This document shows positions 46,901 to 59,924 of a DNA stretch of 64,000 nt, piece by piece. This DNA is from Loxodes magnus (lineage: Eukaryota; Ciliophora; Karyorelictea; Loxodida; Loxodidae): the NCBI GenBank assembly GCA_946699065.1, contig CAMPDV010007745.1, positions 21,583 to 85,582 on the forward strand. Direction: 5' to 3'. Every line of letters starts with the position of its first letter. Position 1 is the first letter of the stretch. Under the pieces are notes generated by a model that made no database searches, was not told where the DNA came from, and was given only the letters and a program-made list of their open reading frames with translations. A program made the position numbers and the translations under genes.

Positions 46901-49732
46901 TAAATATTCACAAATCAAATCTTTATCACACGTAAGTCTTAAAGCTCCTCCTTTTGAAACCTACTATTTATTACCTTCTATTTTATTATTTTCAAATCTG
47001 TTTTCTTAAAATCTTATCTTAGCATTTTAGCAGTAACCAACTCCTCCATTTTCTTAAGCAGTACAATATTCGAAAATATTTCCTAGCAACACATTCTCTT
47101 TCTCAGGCCTTTTATTTATAATACCAAAGCATCCACCTGATTAAGCTTACATCTCTGAACATTTGCAGTTCATCATTCTCAACTAAGAATCAAGTGAATA
47201 AATTGCAGATCCATAAAAGTATTTACTTATTCCTCTTGTAAAGTTTGAAAAACTTATAACTAAATTGCTTGCTTCTTGAGAAATGGCGGTATTCAAGTAG
47301 TTACTAAAAGAGGAATTTTCTATCACCATTTCAGAACTTTTGAGGTAAATTATAGATCCTTAAAACTAATTGGAAGTAATCCTATTAAAGTTTGAATTTT
47401 GGATACTTATTTTAGAAGAGAATGCTTAAATTACACTTCCTTATTCGCTTGTCATATTTTCGAACTATACTTCATTTAAAATCAATTCAGATTAAAGTAA
47501 ATGTATAGAGCCTCCCTACTCTCACTTTCCATATTCAAATTTAGAATTACTAATATCAACTTTACCTTGGAAATCACATAGAATAAATAATCCTTCTTCC
47601 GTACTTTAGTTTTAAAAGACTGAAAACTAAATCTTAACTTCTGAGTCTCTCACTAAAATACCTGAAGTAAGTACTTTAGCCGTGTTATTACTACAAACTA
47701 CTTCATTCACTATTAGTTTACTTTTATAAAGACAAATTGTTGAAACGTGAGCTTCATTATTGAATATCTAAACTCTCTATAATTCACTTGCCTTCTATAG
47801 AAATGAAGTCTATAAGTAGATTGTACCAGTTGATGTTGCATTATTATTGAAAATCTTGCAATCTTCTATTTTAAATTAAGATTCCTAAACGTAAATAAAC
47901 GACCCTTCATTTGCTAAATTTTCACTGAAATCACTCTTTTCTGCTATTAATCAGCTCGAAGTCTCCAACAAACTCACCCCTCCCTTGTTAAATGCTTCAT
48001 TTTATCTGCATATCACTTAAGATATATTTAGTTGAGTAAGCTTTATATGGAAAACGGCTCCTTCTATAGATGTGTTGTTCGTAAAGGTTGAATTTATTAT
48101 GTTTATTTCTGATAATTCTGCTTTTAAAGCTCCGCCATAAATAGCTTAACTATCTCTAATTTCTACAGAGTAAATTTCAACGATGGCTCTAAGAAAAATG
48201 AGAGTACCTCCGTTAGCAGCTTGATTACTAGTAAAAGTACAATTTGAGATTACCATTATATCATCTTCTGAACTCATAGCTTAATCATATAATCGTATAG
48301 CTCCTCCAGCTGTAGAATTATTATTACTAAAGTAGCAATTTTTGATTTAATAAACAATTGACTAATCTTGTATGTTCACTGCTCCTCCATGTTCAGCATT
48401 ATTATCCAAAAATATAGATTCTTCTATTGACTCTATGTGAGTTTAAGATGTTAAATGAATCGCTCCTCCCTTTCATTAACCAGAGTTTTGGATAAATGTT
48501 AAGTTGTGTAATTTTTTTGCAGTACTGTATTCTAATCAGATAACCCCTCCATTCAACTATGCTCTGTTAGAAATGAAAATGGAGTTTGAAATTTAATATA
48601 TAAGAACTTGAAAGGAGTCCAATGAACCAGCATAAACAGCTTTGTTTTGTTAGAAGATACAATTATCAATTAGATAAACTGTATCAATAATAAAGTCTAG
48701 AGCACCTCCAAAATAGCCTTTGTTTTAGATAAATGAGCAACTTTGAATAGTATAATTTGAATATCCCGCTGATTCTACAACTCCTCCCCAAGAAAAAGCA
48801 GAATTGTTAATAAAGCTAGAATCTCTAAAATATGAATCTGAATTAAATACTCAGAATACCCCTCCTCTATCCTCTGCATGGTTGGATATAAATATGGAGT
48901 TGGAAATAATCAAAGTTGATTGATCATAATTAATGCAGCTTGCTTGATAGGCTTAATTATAAAGAAACTGAGATTAGGCCACGTACAGAATGCTTTTTAT
49001 GCTGTAAAAAATGGTTCCTAAATTTCCAATAAAATAGGAGTTTATAATATCAATAGTAGCATTTTTTATAATTATAGCACTTGATGAAGTTAAAATATTT
49101 AACAAAGTAAAATTAGTAAATCTAGCTACTCCAGAGGTAATTGATATATAATTTGAAGACCCCAAAATAAAGTCTTGCATAGTTACTTCATAAAGGTCTA
49201 GAAAAGTCCTTTCAGCTCTAATGAATATATTAGAGGTGCATTAGTTTTAAAAGCATTCTCCGCTTATAGTTAGGTGTTTTATCATAAGAGAGTCTCCATT
49301 TAAACTTAGAGATAGTTTAGGATTCTTTACAAGTAAAAGGGGTTTGTCTTATGAGCTAAAGCACATTGCTCTAGACTGCTCATTATTTTAGCAATAGAAT
49401 GCTTAAATTGTAATTTTCATTGGTCTTTTATTCTAATTACTTGCTCTTAAAATCTCACAACCATCACATTCTTCACAAATGTCTATTGTTAGGCATTCTA
49501 AAGCATGATTATGTGGAGACATTCAAATTTAAGCTTCTTGTCCTTCAGGTAAATTGTACAGAGTTTGAGATAAAGAAGTAAAGGGATTATTTATTTATCC
49601 GTTTGGATGAGTTAATCCTAGATGATTTGAAATTTCAGGTGTGGTGACATAGAAATTAATAAGTTGGCATGAAAAGCTTTGAATAAGGACTTGAAATAAA
49701 CTTAACTATAAAATTAAGTTGGATAATTTCAT
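43985..49732 (-). CDS. Large surface protein: beta-helix, cysteine-rich stalk, multi-pass membrane domain
   Basis: Single intronless frame from ATG (complement 49730-49732), about 1,900 residues. It starts with a signal peptide (MKLSNLILQLSLFQVLIQSF). Residues to about 1,000 are parallel-beta-helix-like repeats rich in Asn and Gly (repeated GGA; ENGGVGYCQNAKIRF). After a DIYGQIVKSDSTS region, a Cys-rich stalk lies at about 1,120-1,245 (CKNCFYGQYSLNKND; PNQGYWRTSF; CQKGYKGVLCDVC), then several membrane spans at about 1,255-1,610 (FSILFAFLIFIIFVIYILF; LLLPFGIWVLTLLVLFLW), then a charged Gln/Glu-rich tail. At least nine TGAs read as Trp. This layout is known in ciliate and other protist surface proteins of unclear function; ligand unknown. 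The C-terminus is uncertain: TGAs at 44081 and 44087 could be stops, and the next is at 43844. Confidence 0.88.
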
Positions 49733-50630
49733 ATTATAGTTATGGATGAAAATAAGGAATATAAGTCTAAATTAACTTTAAATAGAAAGCTTAATTAATA
49801 AAATTAATAACTACTATATTTATCTAATCTCACTAAGGTATTTTAATTTTGGTAATATCTAAGCTAGAGTAATCAATTTACTAGTTGTTTTTTAACATGT
49901 TAGTTAATTATAAGTTATAAAATAAACCCTAGTTAATAGCTTCTAATAAAGAAATGATGTATTTATTTTCATATATTTAAACTAATAAAACTTAGTTTAA
50001 ATTATTTTCAACTGAAGAATATTTTTATTTTAACTGGATTTAAAGAATTTAAGTTTAAAAGATTTTCTTATTTAGTTCTAAGAAGACTTTTTAAGTAAAG
50101 TGTATAACTAGCACAATGATAATTTCCTATTTTAAGGACTAAGATACTTTTAAGTTGTTAATGCTAGAAACTATACCTTTTTTTGAGTATTCGGTATAAG
50201 CTTTTGCTAGCATCATTTATTTATTTTTAATACCTTTCTTTTTTTAATTAGGTGCTGGGAAAGATTTTTTAGTAGATCTAAAGAAAAATTATTTGGTAAT
50301 TTCTTTAAATAAAATTAAGATAATTACCTTTTGTCAACATTGTTCGAGAAATTTAACTAAATCTAAACTCGCAGATATAAAAACATATATATAGCCTTTA
50401 GCGAAATTATAGCTAAATAAAAATATTATAAAAGGAATAAAAAATTACAAATCAATCAGTTAAAAAATTAAATTGGTTAATATAGCTTTTAATGAGTTTT
50501 ATCGAGATATTTAACTTAATATTCAAATTAATTGAAGTTTATGGTAGATCAATATCCTTTTTATAAAGATATAAGGTATAGCTTCAACTATCTTTAATAA
50601 GAAATTTAATAATTAGAATTTATCTTAAAT
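49733..50630. other. AT-rich spacer between two minus-strand genes
   Basis: No gene seen. The surface-protein promoter should be near 49,733-49,900. Confidence 0.55.
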
Positions 50631-50639
50631 TAGGTGGAA

Positions 50640-52190
50640 TAAAAATATACTATAAATTTCAATTTTGTACTAACTTCTATCTCCTTGACGCTTCCTTATT
50701 TTTTGTTTTTTTCACCTGGGGATTTGTTTTCTCATAAAACTAGCATTCTACTTTTAGTTTCATCCAGTTCCAATTATTTAATCTAATAAGTATTTCTATC
50801 TACATATAGAGTAAAGTCTTTAAAAGCTTTTAGTAATTAAATAGTTTCTTCTTTATTTTGATTATAATTATTGCTAATTGAGTAAAGTTGGCTAACTAGA
50901 ACAAGGCTTTATATATAATTATGTCTGTTTGAGTAGCATCTGTCTAATAATTGTGAATAAATACCCTTAATAGATAATTTGATTATATTAGCTTTATAAG
51001 CTTATCATACAAGCTTTAGGAATATAACTTGCTTATAGATATTTCTTGCAATTAATATAAGCTTTAGAACTAAATATCCCTATATATCTTTAAAGCCATA
51101 AGAATAAATTTGGAATAGTAGATATTTTAGTAGCTAGCTATAGTAATAGTTAATAGCTCTTAATCAATTTCAACTATATACTCTTTTAAAATCTAAACTA
51201 ATTCCTATTATAATATTAGTATAAGCAATCCATAATTATTGCATCAACTGCTATTCCTCTTTTAATCAACCTTCAGCTTTATTTTAACTGATAAAGGAGA
51301 AGATAAATACATTTTATATTTCTTTACTCTTATAAATATCAAAAAGACTCATAAATATTTCATTGCTCTATATCATCTAACCAATTCTAGGTTCTTAGAT
51401 TAAGTGATTTAAAAGTTTAAGATAATGAGACAGTATTGATAGAACTGCTATTAATAGCTTTTATCTGTTTAACAAAATCTATCTCTATATCAGCTATTTT
51501 ATTCTTTACTATACATAAATTGAAAAATAGAATCAACTAACATCTAGATAAATATAGCTCTGGAATAAAATCACTAAATATTTATATGAAAATCAAGCAG
51601 CAAAGAAAACGAAATGGGAGAATTAGCTAAACGGAAGTTAGTTAATAGATTATTAAGATAACTTTCATATTATTTTTTATATATGTCTTTATATATGTAA
51701 TAATAGTACATTTTTACTTATTTCACGTTTTCTATCTAATTTTACTATTTACTTGCTATTCTCTCCATTTAAAATAAATATGATAAAGGAGAGTTTTGCA
51801 ATTATTTTTATCTAACTTATCGATTTTAAATTCTTTTGGGTCTATCTATAAAGCAATAATAACAAAGAAAGCAGCTAATGTTGATTTACAAGTATATTGA
51901 AAGAAACTTTAGCTAGTTAAATAAACTTTTGCTTGCTCCTGTTAAAATCTAAAATCTTTGCTCTATTAGTACTGTTAAATTAACCAACTTTAGAGTAAAT
52001 AATATTTAGCAAACAACTAAGTGTAAGTAGCTCTAATTTATTAGTTATCAAATATGATAATAATTTAGTTATATATACTTGTATATAGAGTATTAAAACT
52101 TAATTTCTATTAACTTTTTATATTAAATTTAGCTTCCTAGAAAAAATAAAAAAAGATTGGCATTTTTATTTAAGTGGTTCACTTTTATTT
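50640..52190 (-). CDS. Unknown alpha-helical protein gene
   Basis: A long frame from about 51,420 to 50,640 is clearly protein-like: LIQEPRIGQMIQSNEIFMSL, KEEQQLMQQLWIAYTNII, YIQSLVLVSQLYSISNN, LLKAFKDFTLYVDRNTY, ELDETKSRMLVLWENKSPGE. Trp is often TGA (VLWENK, AEGWLK). Upstream, other frames are also protein-like (YSKVGQFNSTNRAKILDF; IALQIDPKEFKIDKLD), so the gene probably reaches about 52,190 with tiny introns or breaks. An ATG at 51,768 (MERIASKQQNQIENVK) is one possible start. Leucine-rich helices suggest a helical-repeat protein, but I do not recognise the family. Confidence 0.5.
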
Positions 52191-52689
52191 TTATTTATAG
52201 AATTAAAAATTTAAAGCTATATTTATATATATTTACATCTAGCGTACTCATATACTTGTTAACTATTCTTTCCTTATAAGCTCTACTAATTTAAAACTTT
52301 AAACAACTTTAATCTTATCACTACTTTTTTCCCTATCTGTCAAATACTCTTTTATTAAAGGAACGAAACTTATACCATGAAAGTTACGATTTTCAATTTA
52401 GCATTTCAAGTTTCATTATAAAAATATATAAGTATGGAGAAAATTAGTTCAGCGTTCACTTCAAAGCAATTACTTAAAATTCTAATAACTAGATTCATTA
52501 AGTGGCCTAGAAAAATTCTAAAGTTGCTAAAAGGCAAAAAATTAGTTGCATCCTTTTTGGAATCTTAAAACTAAAAAAAGGGTAAATTTTGCAAAACTAT
52601 GACGGAATTTAAAGTAAAAGGATAATAAATTCTATAAAGTAAGCATTAATATTCTCGAAGTATTTCGATAGCAGTTTAAAAAGATTAAC

Positions 52690-52995
52690 TTTCATGGGAG
52701 TGGAGTTTTTTCGCTATGACTGGAAATGATCTGCGGCAAATGGTCACCTCAAAATATGAGCAGAAGGAGAATCCGGCTGTTAAAATAAAGCAAAGCATTG
52801 AGAGGGTGATATCTTAACAAGATGTGATTTCTGTCCAGTACTCTGAATATCAAATTGATAATATTCAACGAAACACGGGCAAGCGGCGGGAGTAACTATG
52901 ATTCTCTTAAGGTAATTAAATTTCTCGCCATCTAATTCAGGATGTGTATGAATGGATTAGCAAGATTCCTCTGCTCCTATCTACTCTAATTTAGA
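52690..52995 (+). pseudogene. Diverged large-subunit rRNA fragment
   Basis: Strong similarity to the conserved LSU (25S/28S) region around the R2-element target: GGCGGGAGTAACTATGATTC followed by TCTTAAGGTAATTAAATT, then CATCTAATTCAGGATG and GAATGGATTAGCAAGATTCC. Upstream blocks also match: GGAGAATCCGGCTGTTAA, AAGCAAAGCATTGAG, GTGATTTCTGTCCAGTACTC. Many substitutions at normally invariant sites and the lack of the rest of the rRNA indicate a decayed pseudogene fragment, not a working gene. It stands out as a GC island in AT-rich DNA. Confidence 0.85.
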
Positions 52996-52999
52996 CTAT

Positions 53000-55900
53000 T
53001 AGAAATGAATATGATAAAAACAATTAAAAAATGTTGATAATGTAATTTAAATGTCCCACATACTTTTATCTTAAGAACATACTAATTTTCTATTTTTTAA
53101 ATAAAAAATACATAGACTAATGATTAAATAATTAAATTGCTTAAGTAAAATTATTTAAAAAATAATCCTCTAAGCTAATGTTATAATAAATCATATCGTA
53201 CTCTAGAATACTTGCTTCATCTAATTTTATTTTCATATTAAGAAATAGTTATATACATTTCTAAATTATGCTTAAATAATTCTATTTTTAGAATGGTATA
53301 ACTCTATCTTAGAAATAAGATTAATAAAATTTTAGAATTATGCTTCATTTAAGTTAAAGATATCAATGAATAAAAATTCTATAAACGTAACGCAAAAAAA
53401 GTATTAGTTGCTTTTGAATAAAAGACTTGATTTTTTTATAAAAGAAGATAGATTCTTAAGAAGATTATAAAGGATAACTTAAAATATAGCAATAAAAAAT
53501 TCAATTTTGACTATGCATTTTTCCCTAAATAAATTTTTCTTCACTTTTTAAATAAAAAAGCATAATCAATAAACTCCTTTTTTCGATTATGAATTATGCA
53601 TAAATTATTATTTTTAGATATAAACTAAAATATTTAAATTATTTAGAAATAATCTAACTTTTTAACTAAAAATTTAAATCCATCAAAGCAAATATCTATT
53701 AAACAAATAAAAATAGCTTAAATCTTTATTTATTTACTCTATTATAATAATCTACACATTTTAAATTAATCCATTTCCGTAAAATTTTTTTAATTTTTTC
53801 TCTCTTTTTTATTTTAGATTTTACAATATTTAAGCTCAAAAAATTTTAACCACTAAGTTTAGCTAAAAGTAAAATTAGAAATAATCCAATTTTAAAATTA
53901 AAGGTAAAAGAATAAAATCTAATGATTTATTTAAAGAATTAGGCATTTATATAAACATAACAAAATAGAAGCATTAAATACAATACATTCTATTAATGTG
54001 ATTTTATTCTCTATCATTTTATTTTTTCTATATTATTTTTTATAGCTAACTTTATCATGACTTTAAGGTAAATCTTTTAAATAGTTAAAGATTTAAAGAA
54101 GAACATATTAAAAATATTTGGATGAAACAGTCTTTTCAGAATATAATCAAGCTATGAGTATAATTAATTAATTATAATCAGAAAGTAAATGTTCGCTTTT
54201 AGTATTATTTAAATGAAATTTTGGAAATAAGAAGGTAATTAAAATTTAAAGTATAATCTTTATTAAAGTCTTATACTTTTTAGAAATGATAAATAAGAAA
54301 TTTGTCTATTAAATTAATATAAATTTAAGATAAAATTTTATATTTTTATCTATTTAATCTTTTTATAAACTAAATTGCTCTTTATAGTTGTAATTCAATA
54401 CATTTTTACTTAAATTTTATTTTAAAACATTTCATTCTTAATTAATATAAATTCTAAAGAAACAAAAATTTAAATTGTTAAGCTTAATTATCTAAATTGC
54501 AAAATTTAAGAAAAAAATGAGGAATAAAATTTAAAAATAATTAGAGATAGATTAAGCTTTATTTTTTTCTATATGGGAAGATTTTTACTCTTTCCTTTTA
54601 TTAATTATCGAGTGCTATACTTGATTAAGGCAACTAATATTTTCTTGTCTGATATTTTGAAATATATATTTCATTCTCAATTAAACCTTTTTTTATCAAA
54701 TAGGAATAAATTGTAATATCTAGTCTATTTTTTAATTAACTTAATTAAAATTATAAATTTTATCAAATTTTTTCAAATTTAAATTCCTTTGATACCTATT
54801 TTTCTTATATATTAGCTAATTATAATTTTAAAAAATCTAAGTTAGTTTATTCTGGATTATATTTCTAAATAAAGCTGAGAATTTAAAGTATTATTGATAA
54901 TTTTTAATTTATTTAAAAGATTTATGAACAAATGTTTCTTATTTGATCTAAATACTTATTTTTCAGATTTAAGTGAAAATAACTAGACTTAATGTAATTA
55001 AAAAATATTGTATTTACTCTTAAATTTTAGAAATATAGTTTGAAAGATTAAGTCTCTTTTTCAAAAGATTGATGATATTAGCTATAAATAATAAAATTTG
55101 CTTATATCATAAAATTTTATTTTTATTAATAATTATAACTTAAATTAGGAAAATCTTGCATTAAGCTAAAATTTAATGTTTATAAGTCAGGATATTTGAC
55201 TGTTTGCTTATATTTAATTTTAAATAAAATATAGATATATAAAATAATCCTAATTTTGATTAAATAGCCTCTGGTTATTATTTTAAGGTTAGAAGTAATT
55301 ACTAAAGATCTTTAATATTTTTATTAATGTGCTTTATTTTCCAATTATCTAGATTTTATATTTTATCATTTAGGGAAGATATAAATTAAAATATTGGCTT
55401 TATACTTAAAATTTAATTAGATTAGAAACTAATATTTATTTATTTAGTCAAATTTTAGAGTAGAACATTTGAAGGCATAAACAAATTAAATAAGCTTGGT
55501 TTCAGTTAATAAATAGACTTTTTAAATTAATGAAGTTTTATAAGCAAAGCACTGTATAAAGTGGGTAAAAATAACTTTATTCTAGCTATTTATTCATTAT
55601 TTTTTTACATTTATAATAAGAGATAAATAGTTATTTTATCTTTTTATATGCAAGCATTATTTTTAATTTTAAATTGCTTAGAAATTTTTTAACTTTAACT
55701 GAAAAAAAATTTTTGATAAGAGTTGAATCTCTTATAATATAAATGGCTTTATAAAAAAAGAAGAACCTTATAAAAAAATCTTTTTAAAATGTTAGAAAGA
55801 TAGTATACTTAGTAAAATAAAATATTACTAAACCCTGTTTTCTAAATTTGTATTTTAATAATGATATATAAAACTTAAAATATTTCTTTTAATTTATAAA

Positions 55901-58900
55901 GCTTTAAAGGTATTAATATAATAATTAATTAATTATTACATTATGCTTACTTCAATTTTACACCAATTTCTTAAAATAAAAGAGATTTCTTTATTTATTT
56001 AGTAAATGATGTAATTACCTGTAAATTTAAACTCCTTAATAAAATAAAATATTTATATAATTTATACTCTTTTAAACATTTCTTTTGCTCATTACATTCG
56101 AAGAATTCTTAAAAAAGATTAAAATATTTTAAGCAGCTTTCTAGAAGTAAATGCTTGAAATTCTAAATCCTAGATTATTCTAATATATATAAAGAGTTTC
56201 TCAGATGTTTAAACTAAAGAACTTTAATGTAATATAATAAACATAAGATAAAAATTAACTTTAAAACACTTATAAAAGTATAAAAAGTAGCTAGCTTAAA
56301 TTAAAAATAAGTTAAATAAAGTAGAAAAAGTTTTAAAATAATCTTAAACTTTTATATAGGTAAATTATTAAATAAATATAATTTTCTTAGTTTTAAAGAA
56401 AATTTAAGATAAAACGAAAAGAATATTAAATAGTTGCCTGTTTAAAATACTTTATTTTCACTTTTTAATTGAAAAAATAATATAAATCATTTGATTAAGA
56501 AGCATTTGAGCAAATTTTCTAAAATAGTTTATAAAAAAAGAAAAGGCTTAAGCATTATTATTGAAATGTTGAATTTAAAATTATTTAAAACTTCTTGTTG
56601 AATATAAAAATATTTAAAATAATTAGATAGTAGAAGAATTCATAAATAATCTATCTAAATATAATTTAAAATTTAAAATTTTAAGAATTGCTTTGAAGTA
56701 AACAAAAATTTATTTTTATCGAAATAAGTTAGAAATAGAAAAAATTAATTTAATTATTAAAATATAGAAAAAGTTTCTAAAAATTAGCAATTAAAGAAAA
56801 TTTGAATTAAATATTTTTTTATAAAATTTTTGAAAAAATAAAATTTAATTTTTTCAATTTAATAGTTTAATTTAAAATTTAAATTTTTTTTTAACTTCAT
56901 TTCATTTTTTCTGGTTTTAAATTAAAAAAATTAAAATAAATTTTTTATGAATACATTTCTATTAAGTTTTTAATAAAAATAAAAAAAGTTATATTTAATT
57001 TAAAAAATTTATCAAAAACATAAAATATCATATTTAATATATTTTAAGATTAAACATTAAATTCATTATATATTTTTTTTAATTTTCTTTTCATTTTTCG
57101 TTTGTTTTTATTAAAAAAAAATTTGATTTTTTAAACTTCTGTCCTATTTTATTAGATAATGGAGCCTTCAAATTATGATAAATAGATTTTAAGATTTTCT
57201 TTAATTTTATTTTTGATAAATTTATTGAAATTATTCAAAAAATAGAAAATAATTCTAAATAAAATTTTTTCCATCTTAGCACAATAAGGAAGGTATTTAA
57301 TATAACTTTAGTTTGTATAAATAAGAATTTCTTCTCGTAAACAAACTTTGGTATAATTGATATTGATATCCTCTAATAATTGAATAATTTTAATAATTTT
57401 TAAATACATCAGATATTCTCTAAATATTAGAGCTTTATCAATATTAAATCTGAATATTAAGAACCTTTGATAAATAAAAAGAGTATTTAAAATATTTTTG
57501 TAGGTACAAACTGAAAATTTACACTAGTAAGGTTTTTATACAGATAGTAAATTTTCTCAATCAACTAATACTAACATGAAAGTTTATTTTCAAATGAATT
57601 TTAAAGTTCTATTTAATTATAGAATTTTTTCTTAATGTAATTTTCTAAACCGATGTTGTCTTCTTTTAATACATATATTTATTTTAATTATTGTCAATTT
57701 TTCAGCTTTTTTAAATTATTTTTAGTTAATAATAAAATTAAACAATAAAAAAACAGGATAATAAACTTTTCTTTTTTAAATAAAAAAACTTCAGAAAATA
57801 TGTTATATATTAAGGCTTTTAGATATATAATAATTATTTGGTTATAATGTGAATCATACTAAAGATTAGCTCAGAATAAATTTCAAACTGTTGGAACCGA
57901 ATATTATATTAAATTGAATTATATTTTAAATTTCTACTATTTATTAAATGCATTAGATATAGTCAATGTATTGAGCCTTGTAAAACTTTTAAAAATTTGT
58001 TTTAATTAATTTTTTATTTTTCATTTTCCTTTTAAAAAATCTTTTTATTCTATCTATAGCATATATGTAATTTTTCTTATCTGTTTATATTTTATCATGT
58101 GAGATATAAATTAGAAAATGAATGTTCATTAAAGGCACTTAAAGCTTTAAATTTATTTTATTATTTCATACTCTAATTAAATATACAAATATCCTATCTA
58201 AATTTTCTCTCTTTATATTAAATAATTTTATCTTCTGTAAGCTTTTATTTCTTTTATATATGCAAACATATGTAATTATCTTTTCATACTCTGATGAGAA
58301 ATATGTTAAGACATGCTACTTGAAAAATCTAGATTAATAAGAGAATTCACATGAAGATCATATAATTAGTTTAAATTAGACTATGTATTATGATAATATG
58401 CCTTTAAAAATTTTATAAATAAATCTAATAATTTTAAAGTATCCTTCATACAATTTATATGTGTTCTAAATAGATTTAATTTAGATATTATTCAACATTA
58501 TCTAGCATTTATAAATAAAAAAGGGATTTAACTATAAAATATTCTTAATAGTAACTTCTCTTTTTTTATTTTCATTGTATTGAAACCAAAAATTTCAATT
58601 AAATAAATAATATCCTTTTTGATTCACTTTTAATTTTAGTTAAATCAAAGTGAACTAAGAATAAAATTAATTAATATTTTAATTTTTAATTATCTATAAC
58701 TTAGAAAGGTCTTAGAGGCAATATATATTTAATTGAAACTAAAAAAGAAATATATAGTAATTTTAGTATGAGGTTTTCTATACACCTACTATACTTTATA
58801 AAAATTTTGAAGAAGGAAATTCATAATTCAAATATTCTTTCTATGAATTTAATAAAAATAAGCAGCATTATATAAATTAAAGAAAAACGATGACCTTTTT

Positions 58901-59025
58901 CTAGTTGCGTCTTTTTGGTTTTTAAGTTTGATTTAAAAGTTTTTAATATTCATTTTAAGCAAATAATTAAACTCACGCTACATAAAATTTTAAATAATTA
59001 GGTGAATGTAAAATTATTTATTAAC
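53000..59025. other. Long, extremely AT-rich gene-free region
   Basis: Six kilobases dominated by A/T, with poly-A, poly-T and AAATTTAAATTT-type runs, especially 56,700-57,250. I found no motif-bearing frame, RNA gene or element. Absence of a call is by inspection only. Confidence 0.6.
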
Positions 59026-59029
59026 TTTA

Positions 59030-59919
59030 CAGTGGACCATCATTTGGAGTATTCAAAATTTCCAAAGCTGCTTTATTATTTTAGGAATTATCTATTATAT
59101 TAATCTATTTGCTCTTAATTCCAGCTTCCATACTATGAAGGATAAGCATAATCTTAATTTACTTCCTTTCGCTAACTCCAGAAATTATTCTAACTTTAAT
59201 TTCATTAAAATTTGAGTTACTAGTAATCTACTTTAAACTCATTGTGAGTAACATTTTAAACTTATTAAACCATTTATATTTGATTTTTTTAATGATTGTT
59301 TCTTTAAAATGTTGTGAAAGCACTTTTTATACTAGATTAACTCTTCTAAGATATTTTATTATTGGTTTAGATTTTAGGAGATGCTGTTAGCACTCTATTT
59401 ATTCGACTTATAAAAAAACTTTTTCCTGCTACTACTCATCTTATCTATTTTGCTATTGAGTCCCTTCTTTTTATGTTAGATATATGCTTCAACTTTCAGT
59501 TTGACTATGAACTTGTGCTTGAGAAGTCTTTTAGGAAAGGATTAAAATTTTCTCGCATATGTTTTTACTTTTTTTACTGTTATTTTTCCTTCTTTATATT
59601 TTCCTTAAATAAGAGTAGTAATGATTTTTTATTGCATTATCTGTTCTACCTGGTAAATGTTTAGCTATTTTTGCCCAACAATTTCCTAGAATTTTATGCT
59701 AATATTCAAATATTTCTTCCTCTTCTTTAGTCCAGTCATTTTTAGAAACATTTGGATCTAAATGATTATACCACCTTCTCTGCATTACTTTCCGGTTTTT
59801 TTAGCGAACTGAAACTCATCACAAGTTTCTAAAGAAATAATATTCCAAGACTTAAGTCCAAATTAGGTGACTAAATTACAGATAGCTTGATCTTCTTTTT
59901 CAGTCCAAGATCTGCGCAT
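59030..59919 (-). CDS. R2R3 MYB DNA-binding protein, with a one-base break
   Basis: ATG at 59919 reads [36 protein letters not shown] and KKTGKQCRE: repeat R2. After a missing base near 59,777 the next frame gives [35 protein letters not shown] and [18 protein letters not shown]: repeat R3. This is the canonical tandem MYB domain of a nuclear transcription factor. The break falls between CRE and RW, where GAAGGTGG should be GAAAGGTGG; a 14-nt GT-AG segment at GTGATGAGTTTCAG would also restore frame but loses the consensus. Downstream, DYAYPSQYGSWNQEQIDQY and [20 protein letters not shown] near 59,040-59,140 probably form the C-terminus in another frame. Pseudogene, sequence error and tiny intron are all possible. 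Confidence 0.78.
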
Positions 59920-59924
59920 TTATT

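Noticed and set aside
59473-59664. Plus-strand 63-codon ORF near the MYB gene
   Set aside because: Antisense to the MYB gene's 3' part and basic tail; no independent motif.
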